Of a stretch of 64,000 bases of DNA, positions 1 through 9,200 are shown piece by piece (the first letter of the stretch is position 1; every line of letters begins with the position of its first letter). Position numbers and translations under genes: made by a program. The notes below the pieces were generated by a model. That model made no database searches, had not been told where the DNA came from, and was given only the letters and a program-made list of their open reading frames with translations. Source of the DNA: Cellvibrio fontiphilus (GTDB lineage: Bacteria; Pseudomonadota; Gammaproteobacteria; Pseudomonadales; Cellvibrionaceae); assembly GCF_035317345.1 (NCBI RefSeq), contig NZ_JAYKTU010000009.1; one strand, 5' to 3'.

Positions 1-74
1 CAGGTGGTATCAGCGACAAGGATTTTGCACTGGCGCAGCATATGGATGGCGTATTTGCCTTGCTTGGATATTAA
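1..74 (+). CDS. C-terminal end of an unidentified protein (partial)
   Basis: An open frame enters from the left edge (first complete codon at base 3) and ends at the TAA at 72-74. Only 23 residues are visible, ending in ALLGY, too few to name a family. It runs in the same direction as the DUF1961 gene that starts 77 bases later, so they may share a transcript. The reading frame itself is plausible, but I cannot assign a function. Confidence 0.45.
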   Translation, partial: GGISDKDFALAQHMDGVFALLGY

Positions 75-151
75 TTGCCGCCGTTAAAAATGGGGATGAA
101 TCATGCGTGATTATTTGGAATACTGCGGTAAAGGGTATTCATGGAGCCGTT

Positions 152-928
152 ATGACACAGCTATTTTCACGCCTGTTTATTTTGTTGGCTGCGTTATTTT
201 TTACTCTGCCTGGCTATGCCGCTGATGTTGACATGTTGCTGGATGAAAATGCCTTGCCAGCTAAAGGTAAGTTGCTTTACCAATCAACCATGCACGATAA
301 AAAATCGGTTGCCAACTGGATCATGGAAGGTAATGCACAGGTAAAATTCAGCGATGGTTGGATGGAAATCTGGTCGCCAGATAAATCGGCACACCATGTG
401 TTTTGGTGTCCGCAGGATTTCCCCGACAGTTTTATTGCTACCTGGGAAGCACAAAATCTAGCTACCGATGCCGGATTATTAATTGTATTTTTCGCCGCAA
501 CCGGTGAAAACGGCGAAGATATTTTTGCGCCCACCTTGCCCGCGCGCGACGGCACTTTTACGCAATACACCAACGGCAGCATAAAAAGTTATCACATCTC
601 TTATTACGCCAATGTCGCTCATGAACCGGGGCGAGTCCACGCTAACCTGCGCAAAAATAATACGTTCAGTTTGCTGCAGTCCGGCAGCGAAGGTATTCCT
701 ACCCAGTCCACCGCCATCCATAGCATCACCTTGATAAAACAGGGCGCGCATATTCGCTTGTTGATTGATGGGCGCAGCGTGATTGATTACATCGATAACC
801 AACCGCTCATTAAGGGTGTCGATACCGGCGGCCCACTGGCCGGTGGGAAAATCGGTTTCCGCCAAATGCAGTGGAGCCATTTCCGCTATCGCAATTTTCA
901 GGTGTGGGGATTAAAAGCCGGTGACTAA
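152..928 (+). CDS. Secreted DUF1961 family protein
   Basis: A 258-residue protein. The first ~23 residues form a signal peptide (MTQLFSRLF followed by a hydrophobic core, cut after GYA), so the product is exported to the periplasm or beyond. The rest resembles the DUF1961 family of concanavalin-like beta-sandwich proteins often found near polysaccharide-degradation genes: a WSPDKSAHHVFW-like stretch near residue 70 and a YRNFQVW-like C-terminus. The start at 152 is preferred over an in-frame start at 107 because it is preceded by GGAG and begins directly with the signal peptide. Its stop overlaps the start of the LuxR-type gene by 8 bases, implying translational coupling. The biochemical role is unknown; binding or processing of a carbohydrate is an inference from family context. 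Confidence 0.75.
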   Translation: MTQLFSRLFILLAALFFTLPGYAADVDMLLDENALPAKGKLLYQSTMHDKKSVANWIMEGNAQVKFSDGWMEIWSPDKSAHHVFWCPQDFPDSFIATWEAQNLATDAGLLIVFFAATGENGEDIFAPTLPARDGTFTQYTNGSIKSYHISYYANVAHEPGRVHANLRKNNTFSLLQSGSEGIPTQSTAIHSITLIKQGAHIRLLIDGRSVIDYIDNQPLIKGVDTGGPLAGGKIGFRQMQWSHFRYRNFQVWGLKAGD

Positions 929-1703
929 TGATATTGAGCTGCTGGGCCGCGTGGTGGCCAGCCTGAAATTGCCGGGTTTTAGCGCGCAGTTGGCCGCCTA
1001 CCTGAAACAACAGCTGCAGTTTGATCATCTGCTGATTCTGGGCTGCCGCGCGCATAAACACCCGATTTATCTTTACGATTCCATTACCACCCAGCGTGAC
1101 TTTTTATTTCAGCGCTATTTAACTGGCTCCTATTTAGATGATCCCTTTTATCGCGCAGCGCAACAACAAACGCAAGCGGCAGTATTGCGTTTGCAAGATG
1201 TGGTGAGCGATGTTCGCGAACGGCGCGAGTATGAACATAATTTTATTCGCAATACTGGCCTGCAAGATGAGCTGTGCATTTGCAGTCCTTTGGATAAAAA
1301 CCGTTGGCTGCTGCTATTTCTGGGTTACAACGATAAAAACCCGGCGCGCTACCAAGCGGTTTATACCGAACTGGTTCGCTTGCTGCCGCTGCTTCATGCG
1401 CTGCTCAATCAGCAATGGGGTGCACAAAGTTTTGCTATGTCGGCGGGCGCGCTCAATAAAACTGGCTTGCAACAATTTCTAGCCGCCGCGCTCAGCTCAT
1501 TTGGTGCCGAGGTGCTGAGTAAACGCGAGCAGGAAATAACCCTGTTATTAATTCAAGGTTTTGATTCGCAGGAAATTGCCGAGCTGTCGGCTATCTCTGT
1601 CGGCACAGTGAAAAACCATCGCAAAAAAATCTACGCCAAATTGCATGTGGCCTCGCTCAGTGAATTGTTTCAAGTGTTTTTGACCCATCTGCTATCCAGT
1701 TAA
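921..1703 (+). CDS. LuxR-type transcriptional regulator
   Basis: A 260-residue protein starting at GTG 921 inside the end of the preceding gene. The C-terminal ~60 residues are a clear LuxR/FixJ helix-turn-helix (LSKREQEITLLLIQG, then IAELSAISVGTVKNH and KIYAKLHV), which binds DNA as a dimer. The N-terminal ~180 residues have no response-regulator receiver domain; a YLDDPFY segment near residue 75 is of the kind seen in LuxR-type sensory (GAF-like or autoinducer-type) domains. No luxI-type synthase is nearby, so it would be a LuxR solo if it senses a signal at all. Its coupling to the DUF1961 gene suggests that it regulates that locus. DNA-binding assignment is firm, ligand unknown. Confidence 0.8.
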   Translation: MTNDIELLGRVVASLKLPGFSAQLAAYLKQQLQFDHLLILGCRAHKHPIYLYDSITTQRDFLFQRYLTGSYLDDPFYRAAQQQTQAAVLRLQDVVSDVRERREYEHNFIRNTGLQDELCICSPLDKNRWLLLFLGYNDKNPARYQAVYTELVRLLPLLHALLNQQWGAQSFAMSAGALNKTGLQQFLAAALSSFGAEVLSKREQEITLLLIQGFDSQEIAELSAISVGTVKNHRKKIYAKLHVASLSELFQVFLTHLLSS

Positions 1704-1801
1704 TAAGCTCCTTCATTTTGCCTGCACTATCCCTATAGGGATATCCACTCCGCCCGCTCTGCCCATTAGGCTGGGCGAACATTTACTGGTGGAGCTGGGA
1801 C

Positions 1802-3070
1802 ATGACCGACACTTTTTTTGATGAACTGCATGAGCGTGGTTTAATTGCACAAACCTCAAACCCGACACAATTGCGGGAGTTTCTGTGCACAGCGCAAACC
1901 GTTTACTGCGGCTTTGACCCAACCGCTGGCAGTTTGCATATAGGCCATTTGGTTCCTTTGTTAATGCTTAAACGCTTTAGCGATGCAGGCCACAATGCCA
2001 TTGCATTGATCGGCGGCGCCACTGGCATGATTGGCGACCCGAGTTTTAAAGCTACCGACCGCAGTTTAAATGCTGCTGCGCAAGTTGCGCAGTGGAGCGA
2101 TCAACTCAGTGAACAAATCGCGCGTTTAATGTCGCCCCACTTGCCACAGCCGCTAACACTGGTGAATAACGGTAGATGGTTGGAATCTGTAAATGTGCTG
2201 GAGTTTCTGCGCGATATTGGCAAACATTTTTCCATTAACAATATGATTCGCAAAGAATCCGTGCGGCAGCGGTTGGAGCGCCCTGACCAGGGAATTTCCT
2301 TCACTGAATTTAGCTACTCGCTGCTGCAGGCTTACGACTTTGCCATGCTCAACAAAACCCATGGCTGCACCTTGCAAATTGGCGGCAACGATCAATGGGG
2401 CAATATTGTCAGCGGTATCGATTTAACCCGGCGGCTAAATGGCGCAAAAGTGGATGGCCTCACCTTGCCGCTTATCACCAAAGCTGACGGCACCAAGTTT
2501 GGCAAAACCGAAAGCGGCACTATTTGGTTGGACGCCACGAAAACCTCACCCTACAGTTTCTATCAGTTTTGGCTAAACACCGAGGACAAAGATGTATACC
2601 GTTTGCTCGCTTACTACACTTTTTTATCCTGCGCAGAAATAACTGCAATCGCTGCGCAGGATCGCACCGCAACCGGCAAGCCTGCGGCCCAGCGAATATT
2701 GGCAGAGCAGGTCACGCGTTTTGTACATGGCAGCGAAGGGCTGGCATCGGCACAGCGTATTACCGACGCGTTATTTTCCGGGCGTATGGATAAATTAACC
2801 CTGCCCGAATTACAACAGTTGGAATTGGACGGCCTGCCCAGCGTGGCAGTAAAAAAAGAAATGCCAATAGTGGATGCGCTGATTGCTGCACAATTTGCAC
2901 CATCCAAAAGCAGAGCGCGCGAACTGCTACAAGCCAACGCCGTGCGCATTAATGGCGAACTAACAGCGGCTGAAAATATAGCAGAACACTTCGCCCTGTT
3001 TGATCGCTATTGGATTCTGCAGCGCGGCAACAAGCATTTTTTTTTGCTGCAGCTTGGTGAGAATGAATGA
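1802..3070 (+). CDS. tyrS: Tyrosyl-tRNA synthetase, first copy
   Basis: A 422-residue class I aminoacyl-tRNA synthetase of the E. coli TyrS type, which charges tRNA-Tyr with tyrosine in the cytoplasm. It has an intact HIGH motif (H46-I-G-H49), the GGATGMIGDPS stretch, the tyrosine-pocket region LQIGGNDQWGN, a KMSKS-equivalent KFGKT at 232-236, and a C-terminal S4-like RNA-binding domain (SKSRARELL, VRINGE). Length matches the family. The GGTGGAGC sequence ahead of ATG 1802 supports the start. A second, clearly diverged copy lies at 62507-63814. This copy sits alone between a LuxR-type gene and lipoproteins, whereas the other sits next to an rRNA-type promoter, so this may be the accessory or conditionally used copy. 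Confidence 0.96.
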   Translation: MTDTFFDELHERGLIAQTSNPTQLREFLCTAQTVYCGFDPTAGSLHIGHLVPLLMLKRFSDAGHNAIALIGGATGMIGDPSFKATDRSLNAAAQVAQWSDQLSEQIARLMSPHLPQPLTLVNNGRWLESVNVLEFLRDIGKHFSINNMIRKESVRQRLERPDQGISFTEFSYSLLQAYDFAMLNKTHGCTLQIGGNDQWGNIVSGIDLTRRLNGAKVDGLTLPLITKADGTKFGKTESGTIWLDATKTSPYSFYQFWLNTEDKDVYRLLAYYTFLSCAEITAIAAQDRTATGKPAAQRILAEQVTRFVHGSEGLASAQRITDALFSGRMDKLTLPELQQLELDGLPSVAVKKEMPIVDALIAAQFAPSKSRARELLQANAVRINGELTAAENIAEHFALFDRYWILQRGNKHFFLLQLGENE

Positions 3071-3094
3071 GCGGTATTTATCGCTTATTTTTTT
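3070..3094 (+). terminator. Possible terminator of tyrS
   Basis: Immediately at the tyrS stop codon, AGCG pairs with CGCT eight bases later, followed by a run of seven T within TTATTTTTTTG. The stem is short (about 4-6 bp), so this is a weak call. A second hairpin without a T-run (CCCAAG 3101-3106 with CTTGGG 3117-3122) follows it. Confidence 0.4.
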
Positions 3095-3206
3095 GTGTCT
3101 CCCAAGGGAAATGTCGCTTGGGGGTTGGCGCCTATGTTAGCATTTGAAGGCTGGCGTAACGACTGCCAGTATTAATCCAATAACCAATAATTGCATGGAG
3201 CTTCAA

Positions 3207-3641
3207 ATGTATATACGCGTTTTATTTACCTTCCTTCTGTTAAACCTTTTGTCAGGTTGTGCTGTTAACAAAATGGATGCACAGATTTTCCCCGATCAGG
3301 ATCTCAGTAAAATCAATTCGTTTTATGTGGTTAAGCTTGATGCCGATGAGCGTGGTGTAAATGATTTGATTACCAAAAAGTTGACATCGATTGGCAAACA
3401 AGCAACTACCGGTAGTGCAGCCAATGCACCTGAAAATGTGGATGCAGTGGTGACCTATACCGATAAGTGGATGTGGGATATAACCATGTACATGATTGAG
3501 CTGACGGTGGTGATGCAAGACCCTAAAGATAAATTTCCTATCGCCAAGGGTTACTCTATGCACACGTCGCTGACGCGTTTGTCGCCGGAAGAAATGGTGG
3601 ATGAAGTCATCACGAATATTTACAAAAAACAAACTAACTAA
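3207..3641 (+). CDS. Small lipoprotein of unknown function
   Basis: A 144-residue protein with a lipoprotein signal peptide: MYIRVLFTFLLLNLLSGC, the lipobox LSGC giving lipidation of Cys18. The start at 3207 is preferred because GGAG lies 8 bases upstream; longer in-frame starts at 3144 and 3195 would bury the signal peptide. The mature part is mixed alpha/beta with no family I recognise. The following lipoprotein gene begins 14 bases downstream, so the two almost certainly share an mRNA and may work together at the outer membrane. Which membrane they sit in is not certain: the residue after Cys is Ala, not the Asp that would favour inner-membrane retention. Confidence 0.72.
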   Translation: MYIRVLFTFLLLNLLSGCAVNKMDAQIFPDQDLSKINSFYVVKLDADERGVNDLITKKLTSIGKQATTGSAANAPENVDAVVTYTDKWMWDITMYMIELTVVMQDPKDKFPIAKGYSMHTSLTRLSPEEMVDEVITNIYKKQTN

Positions 3642-3655
3642 GGATGGAAAAGCTT

Positions 3656-4177
3656 ATGTACCGTTTACTCGCTTTAGTGTTTGTGTCTGTTATGTTTACA
3701 GGTTGTGCGTCGCCAACCAAACCTACCGCTATGGTGCCTGCTGAATATGTGCCGGGGAAAGTCCAGCCCTATTCTGTAAACGTGACGGTCGCTGGTGGAC
3801 AGGAGACCTCGGCCTTGGGTAAATCCAATGTTGCCGATGCCGATTTAAAAACTGCCATCGAAGAAACCATCCTCAAAACCAAAGCTTTTAAAGAGTTGGT
3901 GAAAGTGGGCGGTGCAGACTACGAATTGTCCGCCTCGATCATGACCGTCAACCAACCTTCCATGGGCTTTAGTTTCACGGTGAAAACCGATATCGCCTGG
4001 AAGTTAAGAAAAGTCGATGGCGATAGGGTCGTATGGCGCAAGGTTGTTCAGTCTGAGCACACTGCTGGCGCTGGTGAAGCTTTTGCTGGCGTGACCCGTT
4101 TGCGTTTAGCGACCGAAGGGGCAATTAAAAACAACATTGAGCTTGCCTTTAAGGAGATCGCGACGTTAAACCTGTAA
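3656..4177 (+). CDS. Small lipoprotein of unknown function
   Basis: A 173-residue lipoprotein; signal peptide MYRLLALVFVSVMFTGC with lipobox FTGC and Cys17 as the acyl site, followed by AS, consistent with outer-membrane sorting. The start at 3656 is chosen because GGAAAAG lies just upstream; an alternative ATG at 3644 has its purine-rich stretch too close. It is the second gene of a two-lipoprotein operon and is followed by a strong bidirectional terminator. No enzyme motif is visible. The segment after residue 50 (AIEETILKTKAFKELV) looks like a helix of the kind in small outer-membrane assembly or cofactor lipoproteins, but that is only a resemblance. Confidence 0.74.
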   Translation: MYRLLALVFVSVMFTGCASPTKPTAMVPAEYVPGKVQPYSVNVTVAGGQETSALGKSNVADADLKTAIEETILKTKAFKELVKVGGADYELSASIMTVNQPSMGFSFTVKTDIAWKLRKVDGDRVVWRKVVQSEHTAGAGEAFAGVTRLRLATEGAIKNNIELAFKEIATLNL

Positions 4178-4202
4178 AAAATACAGGCACTTTCGTCGCA
4201 AT

Positions 4203-4245
4203 AAAAAACGCCCAGACAAGAAATTGTCAGGGCGTTTTTTATTTT
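4203..4245. terminator. Bidirectional intrinsic terminator
   Basis: AAAAAACGCCC pairs with GGGCGTTTTTT around an inner GACA/TGTC stem, flanked by A-run and T-run, so it works in both directions. It separates the plus-strand lipoprotein gene from the convergent minus-strand receptor gene. Confidence 0.92.
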
Positions 4246-4255
4246 GTTCTCAAAA

Positions 4256-6118
4256 CTAAAAACTCAACCGCAAATTCAATTTCGCCAAGCGGCCTGCGGC
4301 GGGGAAGCCTATATCTGTGTAGTAGGTTTCGTCGGCGAGGTTTTCCAGTGTCAAACCAAGCTGGGTGTTGGAGTTGACGTTCCAGCGGATGTTAGCGTCG
4401 ATGCGATTGTAGGCATCCAGAATTTCTTCTACGCCGGTTCCGGTGTAACGGCTTACGGCGAAGCGTTCGTCTACATGCGAATAATGCAGGTTGAGTGACC
4501 AGGCATTATTCAGTGTGTAGTAAAACGCGCTGCCGTAGGTGGATTGTGGGCGGCCCAAGAGGTGAGTTTCCGAGCTGGGCATGTCGATGTCTGCGTAGCT
4601 GCCGTGAACGCGCCAGTGCAGGTTTTGTAGCAATTGCCAATTAAGTTCCGCTTCCACGCCTTGGGTTTTTACCGGTGGACGATTGACGTTGGTATTGTTT
4701 TCGCCATCGTAGTCGATCAGGTTTTTGTATTTGTGGTGAAACACACCCAAACGTGCACTGATTAAATCGCGAGTGTATTCAAAACCGGTATCGCTGGTGG
4801 TGACGGTTTCCTCCACTAAATTTGCATTGCCAACAAACGGGTGGCCGAGTGCAAAAAAGCTGGGCAATTTAAAGCCCTGCCCCCAATTGGCAAACCAGGA
4901 AATGTTGTCATTTATTTTATAGCGCGTGCCTATATGACCTGAGTCGTTGGCGGCAGCGCTATCGGCGTCGTCGCGGCGCAGGCTGGCTTGCACTAACCAG
5001 TCATTAACTACATAAGCATTCACATTAATAAATGCGCTGTTGATTTCGCGATCCAATGCAAAATCTAACGGGAATACATCTGGCGCGAATAAATAACCTT
5101 CGCTGATGCCGTCTTCGCGTTTGGTTTCTACGCCAATATTCGCCCAGACTTTTTGTTGATCGCCGAGGGTATTGATCCAGCTAAATTGGGTGCGTTCAAA
5201 ATCGATAACGGCACCGTTGGGTGGTACAGCGTTATAGGGCAATATGCCGGGCGAGGTTTGGTTTTCGTCGCGCTGATACCAGCTTGCAGTGGTTTTACTT
5301 TGCCAGAAATTATTGACCTGCATAGTCCAGCTGAGCGCTGCACTTTTATCGGTGTATTCGCTGCTGTCCAAATCGGGTTGCTGTGCGTATTCCGGGCCGC
5401 CACTTTGTTCCGGGAAGCTGGTGCGCTCGCCATCAAAATAACGATAACTAAAATTCAGGGCGTGATTTTCTTGCTGCCAATTTAAGCGGCCAGAAAATTC
5501 TTTATTTTTAGCAGTGCTACCAGCAACCGGTTCACCGGCGTCGGTCGTTTGAATATTGAATGCGTAACCCACTTGGCCGATTGCGCCGCTTGCCGCAACA
5601 CCGGTACTGGCGTAGTCATCTTCACCGATACTTGCATTGAGAGTGGTGGATTTTTTGCCCGGGGTTTGGGTGATGATATGAATAACGCCAGCGAGTGCAT
5701 CGGAGCCGTAAATGGCAGATTGTGCACCGCGAATAATTTCAATGCGCTCGATGGATTCGATGTTAATACCTTTCAAATCGAAGGCGCCGCCACGGGTATT
5801 GGTGGGGTCATTTAATTGCACACCGTCGAGCAATACCAGCGTGTGATTGGCTTCGGAACCGCGCAAATTAATCGAGGTAACACCGCCGGGGCCACCTTGT
5901 TCTTCCACCCATAAGCTGGGGATTTGACGCAGGGCATCAATCAAACTGTGATTGCTTAGTTGCAGCAGTTGTTCTTGATTTAACACCGAGACGGACGAAG
6001 AAAGTTGTTCGTTGGTGACCGGGTTGTAACTGCCGGTAATGATTAATTCTTCGGTGGCGGATACTGCGGGCAGGGTAATTAGTGCTGCAATTAGCGGCGT
6101 CAAACGGAAGTGTTTCAT
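4256..6118 (-). CDS. btuB: TonB-dependent outer-membrane receptor, BtuB-like
   Basis: A 620-residue outer-membrane receptor, close in length and layout to the vitamin B12 receptor BtuB. Signal peptide of ~21 residues ending PAVSA; a TonB-box-like EELIITGS immediately after cleavage; plug domain with SINLRGSEANHTLVLLDGV and IERIEIIRGAQSAIYGSDA; then a 22-strand-type barrel ending in the aromatic strand LNLRLSF. It would import a cobalamin-like or other small substrate using TonB energy. AAAGG before ATG 6118 supports the start. No cobalamin riboswitch is visible: the 174 bases upstream are mostly a palindromic repeat. No btuCDF or cobalamin genes are nearby, so B12 as substrate rests on family resemblance only. 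Confidence 0.82.
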   Translation of the reverse strand: MKHFRLTPLIAALITLPAVSATEELIITGSYNPVTNEQLSSSVSVLNQEQLLQLSNHSLIDALRQIPSLWVEEQGGPGGVTSINLRGSEANHTLVLLDGVQLNDPTNTRGGAFDLKGINIESIERIEIIRGAQSAIYGSDALAGVIHIITQTPGKKSTTLNASIGEDDYASTGVAASGAIGQVGYAFNIQTTDAGEPVAGSTAKNKEFSGRLNWQQENHALNFSYRYFDGERTSFPEQSGGPEYAQQPDLDSSEYTDKSAALSWTMQVNNFWQSKTTASWYQRDENQTSPGILPYNAVPPNGAVIDFERTQFSWINTLGDQQKVWANIGVETKREDGISEGYLFAPDVFPLDFALDREINSAFINVNAYVVNDWLVQASLRRDDADSAAANDSGHIGTRYKINDNISWFANWGQGFKLPSFFALGHPFVGNANLVEETVTTSDTGFEYTRDLISARLGVFHHKYKNLIDYDGENNTNVNRPPVKTQGVEAELNWQLLQNLHWRVHGSYADIDMPSSETHLLGRPQSTYGSAFYYTLNNAWSLNLHYSHVDERFAVSRYTGTGVEEILDAYNRIDANIRWNVNSNTQLGLTLENLADETYYTDIGFPAAGRLAKLNLRLSF

Positions 6119-6165
6119 ATAAAGCCTTTTATAAAATTAAAAATACCGATCCATCAGACGTGAAA

Positions 6166-6274
6166 AAGCCGGATAGCGGTGTTTACTCTGGGACCGTGGG
6201 AGACAGGATGTCGACGACGAGCCCCCATGGATGGGTTTACGGCGTGTCCCAGAGTAAATGCCGCTATCCGGCTT
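6166..6274. repeat. Long imperfect inverted repeat (REP/MITE-like)
   Basis: Two arms of 30 bases (6166-6195 and 6245-6274) match at about 27 positions when one is reverse-complemented; they start AAGCCGGATAGCGG and include TTTACTCTGGGAC. The ~49-base loop has its own small palindrome around CCATGG. It lies between the stop of the cytochrome gene and the start of the receptor gene. The sequence resembles intergenic palindromes scattered in many gammaproteobacterial genomes, from memory and not verified. Short open frames across it are artefacts. Confidence 0.85.
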
Positions 6275-6292
6275 CTACCTTACAGCGTAGAA

Positions 6293-9200
6293 CTATTGCT
6301 TCGCAGCGGGAAATTTATAGAGTGTGGAATAAGCCTCCATTTTTTCCGGTGCATCTTTCGCAAACAGTGTTTTGCTGTTGAGGTTGGCATGATACACCCG
6401 CGCGGTTTGCTGTGGGTGAACCTTGGCTTGCACGAGCGAACCTAAATCAATCTCGATACTTTTGCGGTCGGCGCTGATGCGCAGGGCTTTGATGGTTTCT
6501 TTCTGCATACCCAGCTCATCCGAACCGTAATCCGCCGCATCGCGATACACCCAAGACTCCAATGCCAGCAGCGATTGCAACTGCTCTGCGGTGATTTGCG
6601 CGGCCAGTGGTTGGGTTAATTGCAAACTAAAACCGGTAGCTGTTGCCAGCATTTCATGAATCGCCGGTGCGACGGTTTTGCCATCCCACACTATGCGTTG
6701 GAGGCTTGCGACATGACCACCTTTCGCCTGCCAGCCGCGACCGGTTTGGCCGAGTAACAGGCTGCCATCTTTCAGGAACAGTGGGCGCATTACGCCGGAT
6801 TCCAAACCATCGATAAACGGCATCACGCTGCCTTGCTCTTTGCCATCCACGGTTTGCACCGCAATGCGCAACAGGTTGGATTGGGTCTGGTCGCCCATCA
6901 ACATCTGCCCGGCAAAAGCACCGAACTTGCCTTTGGTGGTGTCCCACGCCGGGTGGCCGGGTGAGTTGGCGACGCGGTTATGTGGCAACAAAATAATCGC
7001 ATCGGCGCGTTTATCCAGCATGCTGTCACGGGTTTTTTCCGCCATTTCAGGTGTTACACCGGGCAGGTCAACCAAGGCCGATGGGTGGCCGTAGTAGGCA
7101 TCTTTTTCGATCACAAAGATCTTGGAGGTGCTCATGTATTCGCCCTGGTTATCTGAATACCAGAGGCGGCCATCCGGTGAAGTACCCAAGCCAGCGGGGC
7201 TGCGCAAACCGTAAGCCCATGGTGTGAATTTGCCGTTGGGTTCGACACGAATATTCCAGCCGCCCAAGCCGCCTTCGGTGCCCATGTATTGGCCGCCGGC
7301 CTTGTAGCTGGAGCCAGCTTCGTTGTGGGCGAGGTTGAGGCTGATGTAGTAAGCGCCGTCTTTACCGCGCGCCGGGCCGTGCATATAGGTGTGATAGTTG
7401 CCGTGGTAGGAGTGGGCATCAAACAGGGTGTCAAACTTGTCGGCCACGCCGTCGCCATTGGTATCGCTGATGCGCGTCAATTCGGCTTTCTGGCCAACCA
7501 CAACCGTCAGGCCTTTTTTGTCTTCGGCGATCACGCCCAGGCTGTCAAAAGTGCCTTCCGCAAACAATTGCCACTGGCCTTTCACCATGCGCCAAATGCC
7601 GGCGGTGCGGGTGGCGATTACTACTGTGTCGTCTTCGGTCAGGCTTAAACCCAGGGCTTCAAACAACTGCTCGCGGCCAAAATTATCTTTGGGCGGATAG
7701 TAGCTTTCCACTTTGTAACCGGCAGGCATATTGGCTTTGGACTCGGTGATTTTTACCGGCTGTTTGTAGTGATCAAACTTCACCACTTCCGGGCGCCAGG
7801 GGTTGTTTGCCAGGGTTATTTTGGCGCTCAGGCTGGCCTTGGTTTTACCGGCGGGTAAAGTCCATTGTTGGTTGGCGATTTTGCCTTGTTTGCTGCTGAT
7901 GTTTTGCAGCGCATCGCCGTTAAGGGCAAAGGTTTGCGGGCTGGCCAATTCACCGGTGAGGTTGACCGTCACTGTGCCATCGGCAGCGATGTTGGTTTGA
8001 ATCTCCAGGGTGTTTTTGCCTACGCGATACTTGAAGCTGGGCAGTTGCTGCTTCTGTTTGGAATCGCGGAAGTAGCCGAGGAATTGTGCGTCCATTGCCG
8101 CTACACGGGGCAGGTGATCCTCTTTGCTTTCCAGCGAGGCTTTTACTGTGGCGGCATCGCCATACTGGGCTTCCTTGAAGGAGAAATCGATCACTTCACC
8201 TTTGGCATTGAGTGGGGCGATCAAAAACGCTTTGTTGCCCAGACTGATCTCACGGCTTTCAAAGCCCATTTTTAAACCCTTGCCGCCGCGATTCAAAAAC
8301 TCGCCGCTCATATCCAAGAAGCCACCTTGCCAAATTTTGGTAACGGCTAGCAGGCGTGGATCAAAGGTGTAGTTCACGCCCCAGGGGGTGCCTACATGGA
8401 TGGCGCGGCCCGAGCTGCCAAAGCCATCGCTCAGCACCATTGGGCCACGTTGGATGCGCACTTCATCACCTACTAAAAATTGCAGGCGATCTTTTACCGG
8501 GTCGTATTCTTCCGCGCCGGTTTGCGCGAGTAATTTAATCGCCGGGCCTTGTTCTGCCGGTGGGTTAAGCGTGGCCAAATAGTCGCCAATTGCATCGATT
8601 TGTACATCGCTCAATACCTGCGCCGAAAATGCGGGCATGATTGGCAAGTAAGCTTCGCCTTTTTTGGCGCCGCTCTCGGCAATTGCTAACTGTGCTTCGG
8701 GTTCACGCAGGCTGCGGTGCAGGTATTGGCGATCGGCTTTTACCGTAAAGCGATGGCCTTCGCCGCCCTCAACCACTTCGCGGTTGCGTGGCTCGCGTTT
8801 AAACAGCCCATAGAGGTTGGGGCCGGTGCTGACACCGCTGTCATCTGCAGACACTAAATGACAGGCGTTACAGCCGACAGCGCCGAAGGTTTCTTTACCC
8901 AAGGCCACAAAATCCACCAATTCTTTTTCGTTGGTAGCTTCACCGGAGTTTTTAGGCAGGGTTACCAGTGAGAAATCGGCGCCGGCCAGAGTGAAATTGC
9001 GCAGAGCCATTTGACCTTTTTTCACCAACAAGCTGGTGGGGCCGCCGGTGCCTTCCCAAGGAATGCTGGAGCCTTCGCTCAGGCCGGTGCGTATATCGTT
9101 AGTGAGCACTGGCTCGCCGTTGATGGTGACTTCCAAAATCAGCGCCGGTTCGGTTTTGATGCTGGCTTCGTTGTAGCGCGGAGCACGGAATTTGGCGCGC

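Noticed and set aside
6119..6292. Cobalamin riboswitch upstream of the BtuB-like gene
   Set aside because: The space is largely occupied by the palindromic repeat, and I see no B12-box-like core.
6082..6445. Small plus-strand frames across the palindromic repeat
   Set aside because: They read through the repeat and into the reverse of the cytochrome gene; such frames over repeats are known artefacts.
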